A stretch of 64,000 nt of DNA from assembly GCA_002343685.1 (NCBI GenBank), contig DDRS01000021.1, positions 115,252 through 179,251 on the forward strand. The letters are read 5' to 3'. Source of the DNA: Thiobacillus denitrificans. GTDB taxonomy: Bacteria; Pseudomonadota; Gammaproteobacteria; Burkholderiales; Thiobacillaceae. Every line of letters begins with the position of its first letter. Positions within the stretch are counted from its first letter, which is position 1. The notes below the pieces were generated by a model, which searched no databases, was not told where the DNA came from, and was given only the letters and a program-made list of their open reading frames with translations. A program made the translations under genes and the position numbers. Positions 8,975-18,248 of the stretch are shown here, piece by piece.

Positions 8975-9610
8975 AGCAGCACCCCTGTTTTTCCATCAAG
9001 TTGAGCGGCTGGCAGGCCGTGGATGCTTGCCAGCACTTGACAGCGTTATCGGTGGTGCACGAACCGGCTGAAGCGTACTAAGCAAACACCCTAATCACCC
9101 ACGTGATACTCCGCGTCGGCCGGATGCTGCGGCGCATCTGCGTATATCGAACCTTCTCACGGACAGCCTCCCTCGACAGTCCACCGTGGTGCATGCACGC
9201 CTGCGGCCGCACCAATTCAGGCCATGGACCGCCGTCATCCACCACCACCACGGTGCATGCGCCCTGCGCCTGCCACGCCAATACACGGCGGCGGCACCCA
9301 TCTCGCATGCCGGATTCCGATGGCACATCTATTGCTTTCTGATGTTCAACGGGAATAGCGGCGCTTGTCGTCTGCATCGCCCGCAGGAGGCCAGGGTGTT
9401 CCGATCCCGTCGACAGGCGAGGGCCACGGCGGGACAAAAACCCGGAAGTACGCGTCCCCTGTGCTCCCGGGACCTGCAAACCCGATATTTCCACGGAGTA
9501 CACCATGCGCCAGAACCGCCTGCCGAAGCGATTGCTCGCCACCGCCACTGACGCCCTGCCGGCGGATGGCCATACTTTCTGGCGCCCGCTGCGACGCTTC
9601 CCCGCATTCC
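8975..9610. other. 636-bp region without a supported gene (divergent promoter region)
   Basis: This lies between the leftward chemoreceptor and the rightward GGDEF-EAL gene, so it should hold both promoters. On the minus strand ACCGATAA (9053-9046) with CTTCAG 15 bases upstream resembles a sigma-28 flagellar/chemotaxis promoter (-10 GCCGATAA). Two copies of GGTGCATGC occur near 9187 and 9252. A possible 156-codon leftward frame (9078-9548) has proline/arginine-rich low-complexity content and no recognisable domain. I found no c-di-GMP riboswitch motif. Confidence 0.4.
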
Positions 9611-11782
9611 ATGAATAGGTTCGAAAACCTGCAGCCTATCGAGTCGGACATGACGGACCCTGCGGCGCCGCTCGACGTCACGCGCCTGCTCACCACCATC
9701 ACCGACAATCTGGTCGGGATGATCTACCGCTGCCGCATCGATGCCATCTGGACGATGGAATACGTCAGCGAAGGCTGCCACAAGCTCACCGGCTATCGCC
9801 CCGACGAACTGGTGTTCAACAACCGCGTGTCCTATGACCAGATGACCCTGCCCGAGGATCGCGAGCACGTCAGCCGCACGATCCGCGCCGCCCTTGCGGC
9901 CAACGAGGCCTTCGATGTGGAATACCGCATCCGCCGTGCCGACGGAAAGGTGCGCTGGGTCCTGGAGCGCGGTGTCGGGCTGTACGACCAATATGGCCAC
10001 CTGGCCTGGATCGAGGGATTCATCCAGGACATTTCCGAGCGCATGGCCGCCAACGAGGCGCTGCACGAAGCGGTGCGGCGCTATCGCAGCATTTTCGAGC
10101 ACGCCACCGAGGGGATCTTCCAAACCACGCCGGAAGGCCGCTACCTCAATGCCAATCCGGCGCTTGCGCACATCTATGGCCACGCCTCGCCGGACGAACT
10201 GGTTGCGCATCTGCACGACATCCAGCGTCAGCTCTATGTGCTGCCGGAACGGCGCGCCGAATTCGTGCGGTTGATGCAGGCGCATGGCGTGGTGCGCAAT
10301 TTCGAATCGCAGGTCTACCGACGCGACGGCCACATCATCTGGATTTCCGAGAATGCGCGCGCGGTGCGCGATGCCGACGGCAGCGTGCAGTTCTTCGAAG
10401 GCACCGTGGTCGACATCACCGAGCGCAAGCAGCACGAAGCCGTGCTCGAGCACCAGGCCAGCCACGACAGCCTGACCGGCCTGCCCAACCGCTCGCTGCT
10501 GCGCGACCGCATCGAACAAGCCATCGTCAAGGCGCAGCGCGACAATCATCTGGTGGCGGTGGTGTTCGTCGATCTCGATCACTTCAAGCTGATCAACGAC
10601 AGTCTCGGCCACCATGTCGGCGACCGCCTGCTGCTGGAAGTCGCCGACCGCCTCATCGCCTGCGTCCGCAGCCACGACAGCGTGGCGCGCCAGGGCGGCG
10701 ACGAGTTCGTCCTGGTCCTCACCGAGCTGCACGAGGAAAATGAAATCCTCGCCATCGTCAGTCGCCTGCTGGAAATCATTTCACAGCCCTGGATGGACGA
10801 AGGGCAGGAATACGGGCTCAGCTGCAGCGTCGGCATCAGTTGCTACCCGCAGGACGGCGGCGATCCGGACGCCCTCCTGCGCTGCGCCGATGCCGCCATG
10901 TACAAGGCCAAGGAATCCGGCCGCAGCACCTATCACTTCTATACGCCCGAACTGAACCAGGCGATCAGCGAACGTCTCGAACTGGAAAACAGCCTGCGTC
11001 ACGCACTGGAGCGCGATGAATTCCGCGTCTACTACCAGCCACGCATCGACGTCGCCAGCGGCCGCATCATCGGCGCAGAAGCCTTGATCCGCTGGGATTG
11101 CCCGGGCAAGGGCATCATCCCGCCCGACAGTTTCATCTCGATCGCCGAGGAAACCGGGCTGATCATTCCGATCGGACAATGGATCCTGGAGGAGGCCTGT
11201 CGCCAGAACAGCGCCTGGCAGCGCGCCGGGCTGCCGCCCATCAACGTGTCGGTGAACCTGTCGCCCATCCAGTTCCGTCATGCCGGGCTGGTGCAGGCAG
11301 TGGCGTCCGCCCTGGCGCAGGCCGGGCTCGACCCGGCCTTCCTGGAGCTGGAACTGACCGAGTCCTTCGTCATGCACGATGCCGAGCGCATCAATGTCGC
11401 CATGAAGTCGCTGAAGACGCTGGGCGTCGACATTGCGGTGGACGATTTCGGCACCGGCTATTCCAGCCTCAGCTATCTCAAGCGTTTTCCCGTCGACCGC
11501 CTCAAGGTCGACAAGAGTTTCGTGCGCGACATCGACAGCGACCCCGACGATGCCGCCATCGTGCGGGCCATCATCACGCTCGGCCATGCGCTCGGGCTCA
11601 AGGTGGTGGCCGAGGGCGTCGAAACCCTTGCGCACCTCGAGTTCCTGCGCCAGCACGGTTGCGACGAACTACAAGGCTACTACTTCAGCCGCCCGATCCC
11701 CGCGCTCGACATGGAAGCCCTGCTGTGCGCCGGCGGCACCAGCCAAACCGACATGAACCACCCGGATGACCATGAACCATAA
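9611..11782 (+). CDS. PAS-PAS-GGDEF-EAL c-di-GMP turnover protein
   Basis: 723 residues from ATG 9611 (MNRFENLQ; ATG 9650 is an alternative). Two PAS domains (DNLVGMIYRCRID... and SIFEHATEGIFQTTPEGR...) are each followed by PAC-like ends. The diguanylate cyclase domain has an intact GGDEF motif and an intact inhibitory site, RSHD five residues upstream. The phosphodiesterase domain keeps AEALIRW, ELTES, DDFGTGYSSL, the lysine in LKVDKSF and EGVET, so both activities may be present. No membrane segment is seen, so it should act in the cytoplasm. The next gene starts inside its last codons. Confidence 0.92.
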   Translation: MNRFENLQPIESDMTDPAAPLDVTRLLTTITDNLVGMIYRCRIDAIWTMEYVSEGCHKLTGYRPDELVFNNRVSYDQMTLPEDREHVSRTIRAALAANEAFDVEYRIRRADGKVRWVLERGVGLYDQYGHLAWIEGFIQDISERMAANEALHEAVRRYRSIFEHATEGIFQTTPEGRYLNANPALAHIYGHASPDELVAHLHDIQRQLYVLPERRAEFVRLMQAHGVVRNFESQVYRRDGHIIWISENARAVRDADGSVQFFEGTVVDITERKQHEAVLEHQASHDSLTGLPNRSLLRDRIEQAIVKAQRDNHLVAVVFVDLDHFKLINDSLGHHVGDRLLLEVADRLIACVRSHDSVARQGGDEFVLVLTELHEENEILAIVSRLLEIISQPWMDEGQEYGLSCSVGISCYPQDGGDPDALLRCADAAMYKAKESGRSTYHFYTPELNQAISERLELENSLRHALERDEFRVYYQPRIDVASGRIIGAEALIRWDCPGKGIIPPDSFISIAEETGLIIPIGQWILEEACRQNSAWQRAGLPPINVSVNLSPIQFRHAGLVQAVASALAQAGLDPAFLELELTESFVMHDAERINVAMKSLKTLGVDIAVDDFGTGYSSLSYLKRFPVDRLKVDKSFVRDIDSDPDDAAIVRAIITLGHALGLKVVAEGVETLAHLEFLRQHGCDELQGYYFSRPIPALDMEALLCAGGTSQTDMNHPDDHEP

Positions 11783-12635
11783 CGACCTGTGCCTTGCCGG
11801 CGCCTTGCGCGATCTGTCACGACGCTACTTCGCTCCCCAGGCCGACATGGCGGCCGCCCCCGCCCCGGTTCCCAACGCCTATCTCGGCGTGTGGCGCCGC
11901 AGCCTGCTGGAAACCGCCGGGCTGTGCGACACGCACAGCCACGTCTTCTGGCTGCAGACGCCGCGCTGGCACGCCGACCTGCGTCTCCCCGCCGGGCGGC
12001 CGGATTTCTCCGGCGTCCACAGTCTCGCCGAATGCAGCGATGCCCAACTGGCCTGGCTGGCACGCCAGCAGGGGTTTAGCGGTGTCACCCAGATCGATGG
12101 CGAACGCTGCACCTGGCACCGCCAGATGGATTTTCAGCCTGCCAACGGCAGCCGCGACATCGGCCGCATGGTCTTCGACGGCGAACGCCTGATCGAAACC
12201 GGCCTCGAGGCCGACTACCTGGAGACCTGGGAACGCCTGCCGCCCAGCCGCGGCGGCACCGCCGCGCTCGAGCTCGTGATGGAAGCGGGCGAACAGCCCG
12301 CCCGCCCGGCCTGGCTGCTCGTCGCCGGGGCCTGCTTCATGTATGTGCAAGGCCGTCCCTATTCCCTGCCCGATGCCCCCGACCTGCCGCATCTCATCGC
12401 ACGGATGCAGCCATCGCATGCGCAATTGCTCGACTGGCTGAATGTCGAAATCAGCTTCGGCTATCGCATGGGACCGAATCCCTGGCGTATCGAGCATTCC
12501 ACCCTGCCGTTTCGCGAAGAGACCTTCCTCACCCGCCCCGGCGCCATCCGCCGCCTGGGCTACCAGATCGCCGTCGAAGGCAGCCGCGAACGGCGCTGGC
12601 GGATACTGGACTGGAGCCTGGGCGCTGCGCTCTGA
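11766..12635 (+). CDS. Conserved hypothetical protein coupled to the GGDEF-EAL gene
   Basis: 289 residues, ATG 11766 (a second ATG follows two codons later), overlapping the preceding stop by 17 bp. The sequence contains VWRRSLLET, THSHVFWLQT and ADLRLPAGRPDF, a pattern I associate with a family of uncharacterised proteobacterial proteins without a named function. No signal peptide and no transmembrane segment. Overlap suggests co-translation with the c-di-GMP enzyme, but a functional link is only inference. Confidence 0.75.
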   Translation: MTMNHNDLCLAGALRDLSRRYFAPQADMAAAPAPVPNAYLGVWRRSLLETAGLCDTHSHVFWLQTPRWHADLRLPAGRPDFSGVHSLAECSDAQLAWLARQQGFSGVTQIDGERCTWHRQMDFQPANGSRDIGRMVFDGERLIETGLEADYLETWERLPPSRGGTAALELVMEAGEQPARPAWLLVAGACFMYVQGRPYSLPDAPDLPHLIARMQPSHAQLLDWLNVEISFGYRMGPNPWRIEHSTLPFREETFLTRPGAIRRLGYQIAVEGSRERRWRILDWSLGAAL

Positions 12636-12763
12636 GTACGCCCGCCAATAGGCGAAGAATTCAGGAAAACGGCACAGCAGCGCAGAGACACGCGGTCCGG
12701 CCGCTGCAACGCCGGATTCCGGACCCAGCGGCCCAGGGAGCCCGATCCCACTCCCTGGACGCC

Positions 12764-15364
12764 CTACGCTGCGGCTTCCATCACGGCTTCCGGCATGCAG
12801 GGCATTGCGCCCGCTTCCAGCGAACGATAGATGTAATCGAGATTCAGCACCTGTATCAACAGGCCATCCTGATTACCTTTGATGACCTGTGGCACGAGCG
12901 CATCGTCTGCCGCCAGCGCAAAAGGGGTCGGGCTGATCAGTTCATCCGGGAATTCCGGAACCCCGTGTAGTTCATCGACCAGCAACCCGATGCTTTTCTG
13001 TCCATGCCGGACGACGACGACCTGGCTGGTGTGCGTGATTTCGGACAGGCGCCCCTGTGCCATATAGCCCAGATCGAACACCCAGATGAATTTCTTCTCT
13101 TCGCCTTGGCGTTCGAGCGCCACCATGCCGACGCGCCCGATGAAACCGCTCATCGAGTTCGGGATCAAGTCCGCTCCCGGCAGTGCCTCGAGCACCTGTT
13201 CGGCAGGCAGGGCATACAGATCGCCTTCGATGAAGCAGGTCGCGAATTGCCGGCCGCTGCGATCCGGCGAATTCTGCTCGATTACCGTGGCAGCCCGGTT
13301 TCCGGATGCCCGGGATTCGCGTACTTCGCCAAAGGATTCGAACACCACGGCAATGACATCCTCCTGATAACCATCGCTGACCTTGAACTCGCGGTATCCG
13401 TTCGAGACGGTGCACCCCATGCTGGCATAGCGGTCATCGTGAATCATGATGGTCGAGGTGCTGCAGCCGTTTTCCTGGCGCAGGATGTCCGAACCGACAT
13501 CGAGGAAGGTGCCGACGGGACGGCTGGGGTCGGTGCTGGCAATAATGCAACCGCATCGATCGATGAAAAACGCCGTGGTGCCGGATTTGCCGTTCAGGCC
13601 GCCGTGCAGCATGGCAGAAAACTCCGGGGCCGCATCGAACACGATGCCGATCCCGCCGACGATCGTATGCGGGGTGTCGGGATGGCGGATCGCGGCATGA
13701 TAAACATAGGTTGGCGATCCGCCATACAGCGGCGAGGCGGCAAACGGGCTGACGTGATAGTCCTGTTCGGTGGCCAGCGACAGCACCGCATCGAGCGTGT
13801 CATGCTCGATTGTGGTGCCGACAATGAACCGATCCTCCCCGCCCTGCACCAGGCTGGTTCCCGCAATGATCCGTCCGCTTCTGTCGTATACGAAGATCCG
13901 GGTATAGACGGTATACAGGCTGTTGATGTAAGTCAGGATGCCTGTGATGTGCCTGACCATGTCGCCGGTTCGCGCGGGCACGGCCAGTGCGTTGCGCAAT
14001 GCCGGCGTCAACGCCCACCAGCGGCAATCGTTGGCGCGCTCGTACAAGTTGCGGTCGAGCAGATCGACCAGCAGGTGCGACATGAACTCGGCCCCGCGCA
14101 AACTTGAACTCAGCACTGTTTCGTACAGATTGCCGATGGACTGCGAAAACAGCTCATTGCTGCGATTGCCGGTTTCGCTGATCTGCTCCAGCACCGACTT
14201 CAGCTGGACCAGATTATCGCCCTTGCCGGCAGCCATGACTTGGCCGTTCCATACGACACGCTGGATGGTTTCGGCCGCCTGCATGATCTTGTAGAGCGGC
14301 GGCGAAAAAGTCTGGGCATGCGACAGCAAGCCGTCGACGATCGCGGGATCGAGCGACATCAGTGTGGGATCGCCGCCATCCAGAAACGCGACCTCGACGG
14401 GAATCATGACCTGGCCCTGCCAGCCCGACGGCCCCATGTAGCCCTGATAGCCGTCGGCTCCAAAGGTCTGTACCAGATATTTGCGCCCGCCGAACATCAT
14501 CAGGTTGGCGCTGCCGTCCCGGTTCACCGGGACAATCGATCCGACAGGCACCCACAGCGCATCGGCACTGGCGATGACGCGGTTTTCACCATCGAGCAAC
14601 AACATGTTCGACCGCTCGTCCGGATCGCGGTGCGATTCGAAAATCCCCTTCATTTCCTGCTCGAAGTCGAAGCAGAGACACAGGATGCCGACTACCTCGC
14701 CGGTTTCCGGATGCAGCATGCGCTGCGAATAGATCAAGGCCTTGTCCTTGCCGGGACGCAGATCGGTCGCGCGGAAGGTTTCGACATAACGGCCCGAAGC
14801 CAGGGTTTGCCCGATCAGCGGATCGATGCTGCCCTCGACTTCGGAATGCTCGTCGATCTGCATCAGCACATTGCCGTTCCGGTCCAGCAGCATGATTTCG
14901 TCGTATACGGTGTACTTGCTGCGATAGGCCAGCAAGCGATGGTGAATGGCCTCGGCATCACCCTGCACGCCCGCGACGAATTCGCAGAGGTCGCGGTCGG
15001 TCGCAAGAAAACCGACATCGGCGGTGCGCTCATACAGATTACGCACCACGATATCGATCACGTAATGCGCCTTGGTACCGATTTCCATCAGCACATTTGC
15101 ACACTTTTCGTGCACCAGGCTCGCCACCAGTTCCTGTTCGAGTTGGTCGAATCCCGCCCGCGTGGCCGCCATGGTCTGCAGGATCGACTTGGTCTCGGCC
15201 AGATAATTCATCTTGGCCGAGGACTCGATCATGCGCCACATCAGGTTCAGCTCGCGCAAGGACTGTTCGCTGCGAACCACATCGCGCATGTAAGGCAGGA
15301 AGACGTCGTTTTTCTGGGTGTAGGCCATCGGGTAGGTGCACCAGGCATCGAGTTGAGATGCCAA
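12764..15364 (-). CDS. Soluble tandem Cache-domain protein with C-terminal CheW domain
   Basis: 866 residues if read from TTG 15364; ATG 15328 (MAYTQKNDV) is an equally plausible start. A helical N-terminus (MWRMIESSAKMNYL...) leads to a first sensor domain of Cache type (YTVYDEIMLLDRNGNVL, residues ~110-290). A second similar unit follows (YTRIFVYDRSGRIIAG and FFIDRCGCIIAST, ~440-660). A CheW-like domain (~715-850) carries VVVVRHGQKSIGLLVDEL. No start codon-linked transmembrane helix or signal peptide is present, so both Cache units would be cytoplasmic, unlike classical periplasmic Cache receptors. It could dock a ligand-responsive module on the CheA-receptor array. Confidence 0.85.
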   Translation of the reverse strand: MASQLDAWCTYPMAYTQKNDVFLPYMRDVVRSEQSLRELNLMWRMIESSAKMNYLAETKSILQTMAATRAGFDQLEQELVASLVHEKCANVLMEIGTKAHYVIDIVVRNLYERTADVGFLATDRDLCEFVAGVQGDAEAIHHRLLAYRSKYTVYDEIMLLDRNGNVLMQIDEHSEVEGSIDPLIGQTLASGRYVETFRATDLRPGKDKALIYSQRMLHPETGEVVGILCLCFDFEQEMKGIFESHRDPDERSNMLLLDGENRVIASADALWVPVGSIVPVNRDGSANLMMFGGRKYLVQTFGADGYQGYMGPSGWQGQVMIPVEVAFLDGGDPTLMSLDPAIVDGLLSHAQTFSPPLYKIMQAAETIQRVVWNGQVMAAGKGDNLVQLKSVLEQISETGNRSNELFSQSIGNLYETVLSSSLRGAEFMSHLLVDLLDRNLYERANDCRWWALTPALRNALAVPARTGDMVRHITGILTYINSLYTVYTRIFVYDRSGRIIAGTSLVQGGEDRFIVGTTIEHDTLDAVLSLATEQDYHVSPFAASPLYGGSPTYVYHAAIRHPDTPHTIVGGIGIVFDAAPEFSAMLHGGLNGKSGTTAFFIDRCGCIIASTDPSRPVGTFLDVGSDILRQENGCSTSTIMIHDDRYASMGCTVSNGYREFKVSDGYQEDVIAVVFESFGEVRESRASGNRAATVIEQNSPDRSGRQFATCFIEGDLYALPAEQVLEALPGADLIPNSMSGFIGRVGMVALERQGEEKKFIWVFDLGYMAQGRLSEITHTSQVVVVRHGQKSIGLLVDELHGVPEFPDELISPTPFALAADDALVPQVIKGNQDGLLIQVLNLDYIYRSLEAGAMPCMPEAVMEAAA

Positions 15365-15542
15365 TGACCAAGCAAGGAGCAGACCAAAAAATACGGCTGA
15401 ATTCCTTTATCCACGCCAGATCAAGCGAAACTATGGCCCCCGCAATCACACGGATGATTTATTTATTCTGGCCTGCTTTGTGAATTTCCCATTTTTGGTC
15501 ATTCGAGCGGCATCCGCACGCAAACATCTGCTGATGATTCGA

Positions 15543-16301
15543 TTAGCCGCCCATCATCTGGCGATAGGCCGCGTCGGCCAGTTTCTGCATGTCCTGATGC
15601 GCGATCTGGCCGGACAGGGCATAGCCGAAATCGCGGTCGATCCAGTAGAACACCTCGACGCCGTTTTCGGTGACGTGGCGGAACGCCGTCTCGCGATTGC
15701 CCGTCACGGCGCGCCGCACATAGAGCGTGATGCGATGCCTGCCCGCATCCTGGTACATGAACTGTGCCACCGGGCCGGATTCGCCCGCCAGCAGGCGCCC
15801 GCCCAGCAGTTCGAAACCGAGCGCGCCGAATTCCGGCGCCTTGATCGGTACGCCGACGCGCTTGGAAAGCCAGCTCACCAGATGCGCGGCGTGGGCCGCA
15901 TCCACCTCGACCGGGTGCCGCGCCTCGGGACTGAAGACCGCATGCGCGATCGCCGCATCGCGGGCGAAATGCAGCGGTACCGGGAGGGGTTGATCCTCTC
16001 TGAGGCCGATGCCGTAGCCGATCAGGCCGCTGGCAGCCAATGCAAGCGCCGCCGCCATCGCCCGCCACGGCGCACGGACCGGCCGGCGGCGCGCCGCACG
16101 TACCAGATCGATCGGCAAGGGTTCGTTGAGCACGCCATCGAATGCGGCATGCAGAGCCTGGTTCTGTCCAGCCCATGCCTGTACCCGCGCGGCGTCCTCC
16201 GGATGCGCAGCCAGCCAGGCCTCGACGTCCAGGCGCCGGGCCTCGGGCAGCGCGCCATCCACATAGGTATGCAAATCGTCCTCGCGCACAGGATCCGTCA
16301 T
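15543..16301 (-). CDS. Anti-sigma factor (transmembrane)
   Basis: 252 residues. The N-terminal cytoplasmic part (DDLHTYVDGALPEARRLDVEAWLA) is the short anti-sigma helix bundle without the zinc-binding CxxC. One transmembrane helix follows near residues 78-100. The periplasmic part has HPVEVDAAHAAHLVSWLSKRV and GGRLL, typical of anti-sigma factors of the ChrR/RsiW-like family in beta- and gammaproteobacteria. Its start overlaps the sigma factor stop (ATGA), the usual arrangement for a sigma/anti-sigma pair. The periplasmic signal is unknown. Confidence 0.88.
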   Translation of the reverse strand: MTDPVREDDLHTYVDGALPEARRLDVEAWLAAHPEDAARVQAWAGQNQALHAAFDGVLNEPLPIDLVRAARRRPVRAPWRAMAAALALAASGLIGYGIGLREDQPLPVPLHFARDAAIAHAVFSPEARHPVEVDAAHAAHLVSWLSKRVGVPIKAPEFGALGFELLGGRLLAGESGPVAQFMYQDAGRHRITLYVRRAVTGNRETAFRHVTENGVEVFYWIDRDFGYALSGQIAHQDMQKLADAAYRQMMGG

Positions 16302-16801
16302 TTCACCACCTTCAACTGTACGGCGGGCGCCCCCGCCAGCATGTGTCGCATCCGCTCGCGCGCACGGGCGAGACGCGACATGATCGTGCCGACCGGCACG
16401 CCCAGTACCTGGGCAGCCTCGGCATAGGAAAACTGTTCCAACCCGACCAGCAGGATGACTTCCCGCTGCTCATCGGGCAAGCGCATCAGCGCCGCGTGCA
16501 TGTCGCGCGCCGCCAGCGCTTCCATCTGTCCGCCGCTCACCGGGATGTCCAGGGCCTCGTCGAGCGCCGTGTCCTGCGGGCGGCGGGTCCGCAACTGATT
16601 CACGAACAGATTGTGCATCAGCGTGAACAGCCAGGCGCGCAGGTCGCTGCCGGGCTGCCACAGGTCGAGCCTGGCCAGCGCGCGTTCGAGCGTGTCCTGC
16701 ACCAGATCGTCGGCACGCACGACATCGCCCGTCAGCGCCCGGGCGTAGCGGCGCAGACGGGGCAGATGCTCGATCAGGTCCGGCTTAGGGTTTAGCCGCA
16801 T
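16298..16801 (-). CDS. ECF-family RNA polymerase sigma factor
   Basis: 167 residues. Region 2 contains DDLVQDTLERAL and LRAWLFTLMHNLFVN; region 4 contains LPDEQREVILLVGLEQFSYAEAAQVL and a GTIMSRLARARERMR recognition helix. It belongs to the extracytoplasmic function group of sigma-70 factors. The start overlaps the end of the upstream lipoprotein gene by 17 bp, so all three genes appear to form one operon headed by the lipoprotein. Confidence 0.92.
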   Translation of the reverse strand: MRLNPKPDLIEHLPRLRRYARALTGDVVRADDLVQDTLERALARLDLWQPGSDLRAWLFTLMHNLFVNQLRTRRPQDTALDEALDIPVSGGQMEALAARDMHAALMRLPDEQREVILLVGLEQFSYAEAAQVLGVPVGTIMSRLARARERMRHMLAGAPAVQLKVVK

Positions 16802-17159
16802 GCCACACGTTCTTCACGCCGTCGCCCGTGGTATCGCCCGGCTTCTGGTCCTTGACCCAGCGATACAGCGGCTTACCCTTGTAGGCCCACTGGCGGCTGC
16901 CGTCGTCGCGGGTAATGATGCTGTAGTCGCCGCTCGCCTTGTCGCCGGCCGTGGCCATCAGCGGCGGCCAGTTCGCCGCGCAATCGCCGTTGCACGCGCT
17001 CTTGCCGGAGCCGGCGGTATCCTTGTCGAATACATACAGCGTCATGCCGTCGGCGTTGGTCAGTACGCCCGATTGCATGGCCACGGGCGCGGCGTTCGGC
17101 GTCGCACAGGCAACGAGCAGGACGAGGCCTGCCAGGGAGGAAGTGAATGCGGTTTTCAT
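16785..17159 (-). CDS. COG4315-type secreted repeat lipoprotein
   Basis: 124 residues from ATG 17159, preceded by AAGGA. A signal peptide with a lipobox-like LLVAC precedes two repeats of the COG4315 'predicted lipoprotein with conserved YxG' type: GMTLYVFDKDTAGSGKSACNG and GKPLYRWVKDQKPGD. CNGDCAANWPPL is diagnostic of the family. Function is unproven; members are often next to ECF sigma/anti-sigma pairs, as here, which suggests an envelope stress or oxidant-response target. Confidence 0.85.
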   Translation of the reverse strand: MKTAFTSSLAGLVLLVACATPNAAPVAMQSGVLTNADGMTLYVFDKDTAGSGKSACNGDCAANWPPLMATAGDKASGDYSIITRDDGSRQWAYKGKPLYRWVKDQKPGDTTGDGVKNVWHAAKP

Positions 17160-17353
17160 GGGAAGTCCTTTTCTCGAAAATGGGGGGATGCAGTCAGCCT
17201 GCATGGACGTAAACACCGGGACGCCCCGGTTTATTCCATCGCCACGAAAATTTATCCAGCCCGATCGACGACCACATTATCCTGCGATGCGGCAGAACAC
17301 GCTCCAACCCGGATTCTCAGCTATACCAAGTGGGCCTACCCAGAAAGGACACC

Positions 17354-17920
17354 ATGCCGGACACACTCAAGACCGCGGTGATTGCCGCGCTGGAAGACCA
17401 GGACGTCCGTCGTGCCATGACGGAAAACATGCAACAGGCTGTCCAGGGGACGCTCCAGACCGCCCTGCCCGCAGTAGTGAAAGCCGCTGTGCTTGGCACG
17501 CAACAGGCCGCTGACCAGAAAAAAGGCGATCCCTACCGCACCACCCTCTATTTCCTGGCCGGCCTCATCGCCTTCTGCCTGGCGGTCATCACCGGGGTTT
17601 TCAACGCCTTTCCCGATCCGCCTGCCGACACCGGCGATGTCGTCTACCACATGCTGGGCGGCGTGCTCGCGTGGATCTCGATCACGGCGCTGGTCGCCAC
17701 CGTGTGCATGGCCGTCGTCCAGATTCTCAAATACAGGCACCGCAAGGACGCCAACGCTCAGGATCCGGACACGGCCACGCTGGCGCTGCTCATGGGCATT
17801 CCGACGCTCTTCGGCGCCATGGCCGTCAGTTATTGCGTCCGCGGGGGCATGGCTGTTCTGCACGGCGGCACGGAACTGGTCGGGCTGCTGGATGCACTCT
17901 GCAAGCTCATCCGTTTCTGA
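17354..17920 (+). CDS. Hypothetical membrane protein, four predicted helices
   Basis: 188 residues starting MPDTLKTAV at an ATG with AGAAAGGAC six bases upstream. The first 60 residues are amphipathic and charged, then come hydrophobic segments LYFLAGLIAFCLAVITGVF, MLGGVLAWISITALVATVCMAVVQIL and LALLMGIPTLFGAMAVSYCV. I do not recognise a family. The gene stands alone, divergent from the ECF operon and convergent with the coiled-coil gene. Confidence 0.65.
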   Translation: MPDTLKTAVIAALEDQDVRRAMTENMQQAVQGTLQTALPAVVKAAVLGTQQAADQKKGDPYRTTLYFLAGLIAFCLAVITGVFNAFPDPPADTGDVVYHMLGGVLAWISITALVATVCMAVVQILKYRHRKDANAQDPDTATLALLMGIPTLFGAMAVSYCVRGGMAVLHGGTELVGLLDALCKLIRF

Positions 17921-17956
17921 GGCGCCGATTTGAGCTGAGCCACGCCGAGCGGCCGC

Positions 17957-18247
17957 TTATTTCCCCAGGCGGGACCGGGCGGATTCGATCGCCTCGCCGA
18001 TGGCATCCCATGCCAGTTCGACGCCGGCTTTCATATCCTGCCAGGCGCCCTCGCTCGCAGTGCGCAACGACTCCAGCCTGGCGCGCGCCTCGTCCTGCCG
18101 GGTGCGCAGCGTAGTAATCTGCTTCTGATACGCGTCGCGCGCGCCAGCCTCGGCATGCTCCATCCTGGCTGCCAGCGCGTCGATCTCGGCATTGCCCTTG
18201 TCCAGCAGGGAATGCATCTTGCGCACATATTCGTCACGGGTACTCAT
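17957..18247 (-). CDS. Small coiled-coil protein (sll1863-like stress family)
   Basis: 96 residues from ATG 18247 (MSTRDEYVRKM). Nearly the whole chain is charged amphipathic helix with heptad pattern (DKGNAEIDALAARMEHAEA). The opening RDEYVxKM and WDEL-like helix resemble the sll1863-type 'stress response' coiled-coil family. It starts 1 bp after the stop of the preceding LapA-like gene, so the pair are co-transcribed. Role unknown. Confidence 0.7.
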   Translation of the reverse strand: MSTRDEYVRKMHSLLDKGNAEIDALAARMEHAEAGARDAYQKQITTLRTRQDEARARLESLRTASEGAWQDMKAGVELAWDAIGEAIESARSRLGK

Positions 18248-18248
18248 G

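Noticed and set aside
9078..9548. 156-codon leftward frame in the 636-bp gap
   Set aside because: No ribosome binding site, low complexity and no recognisable motif.
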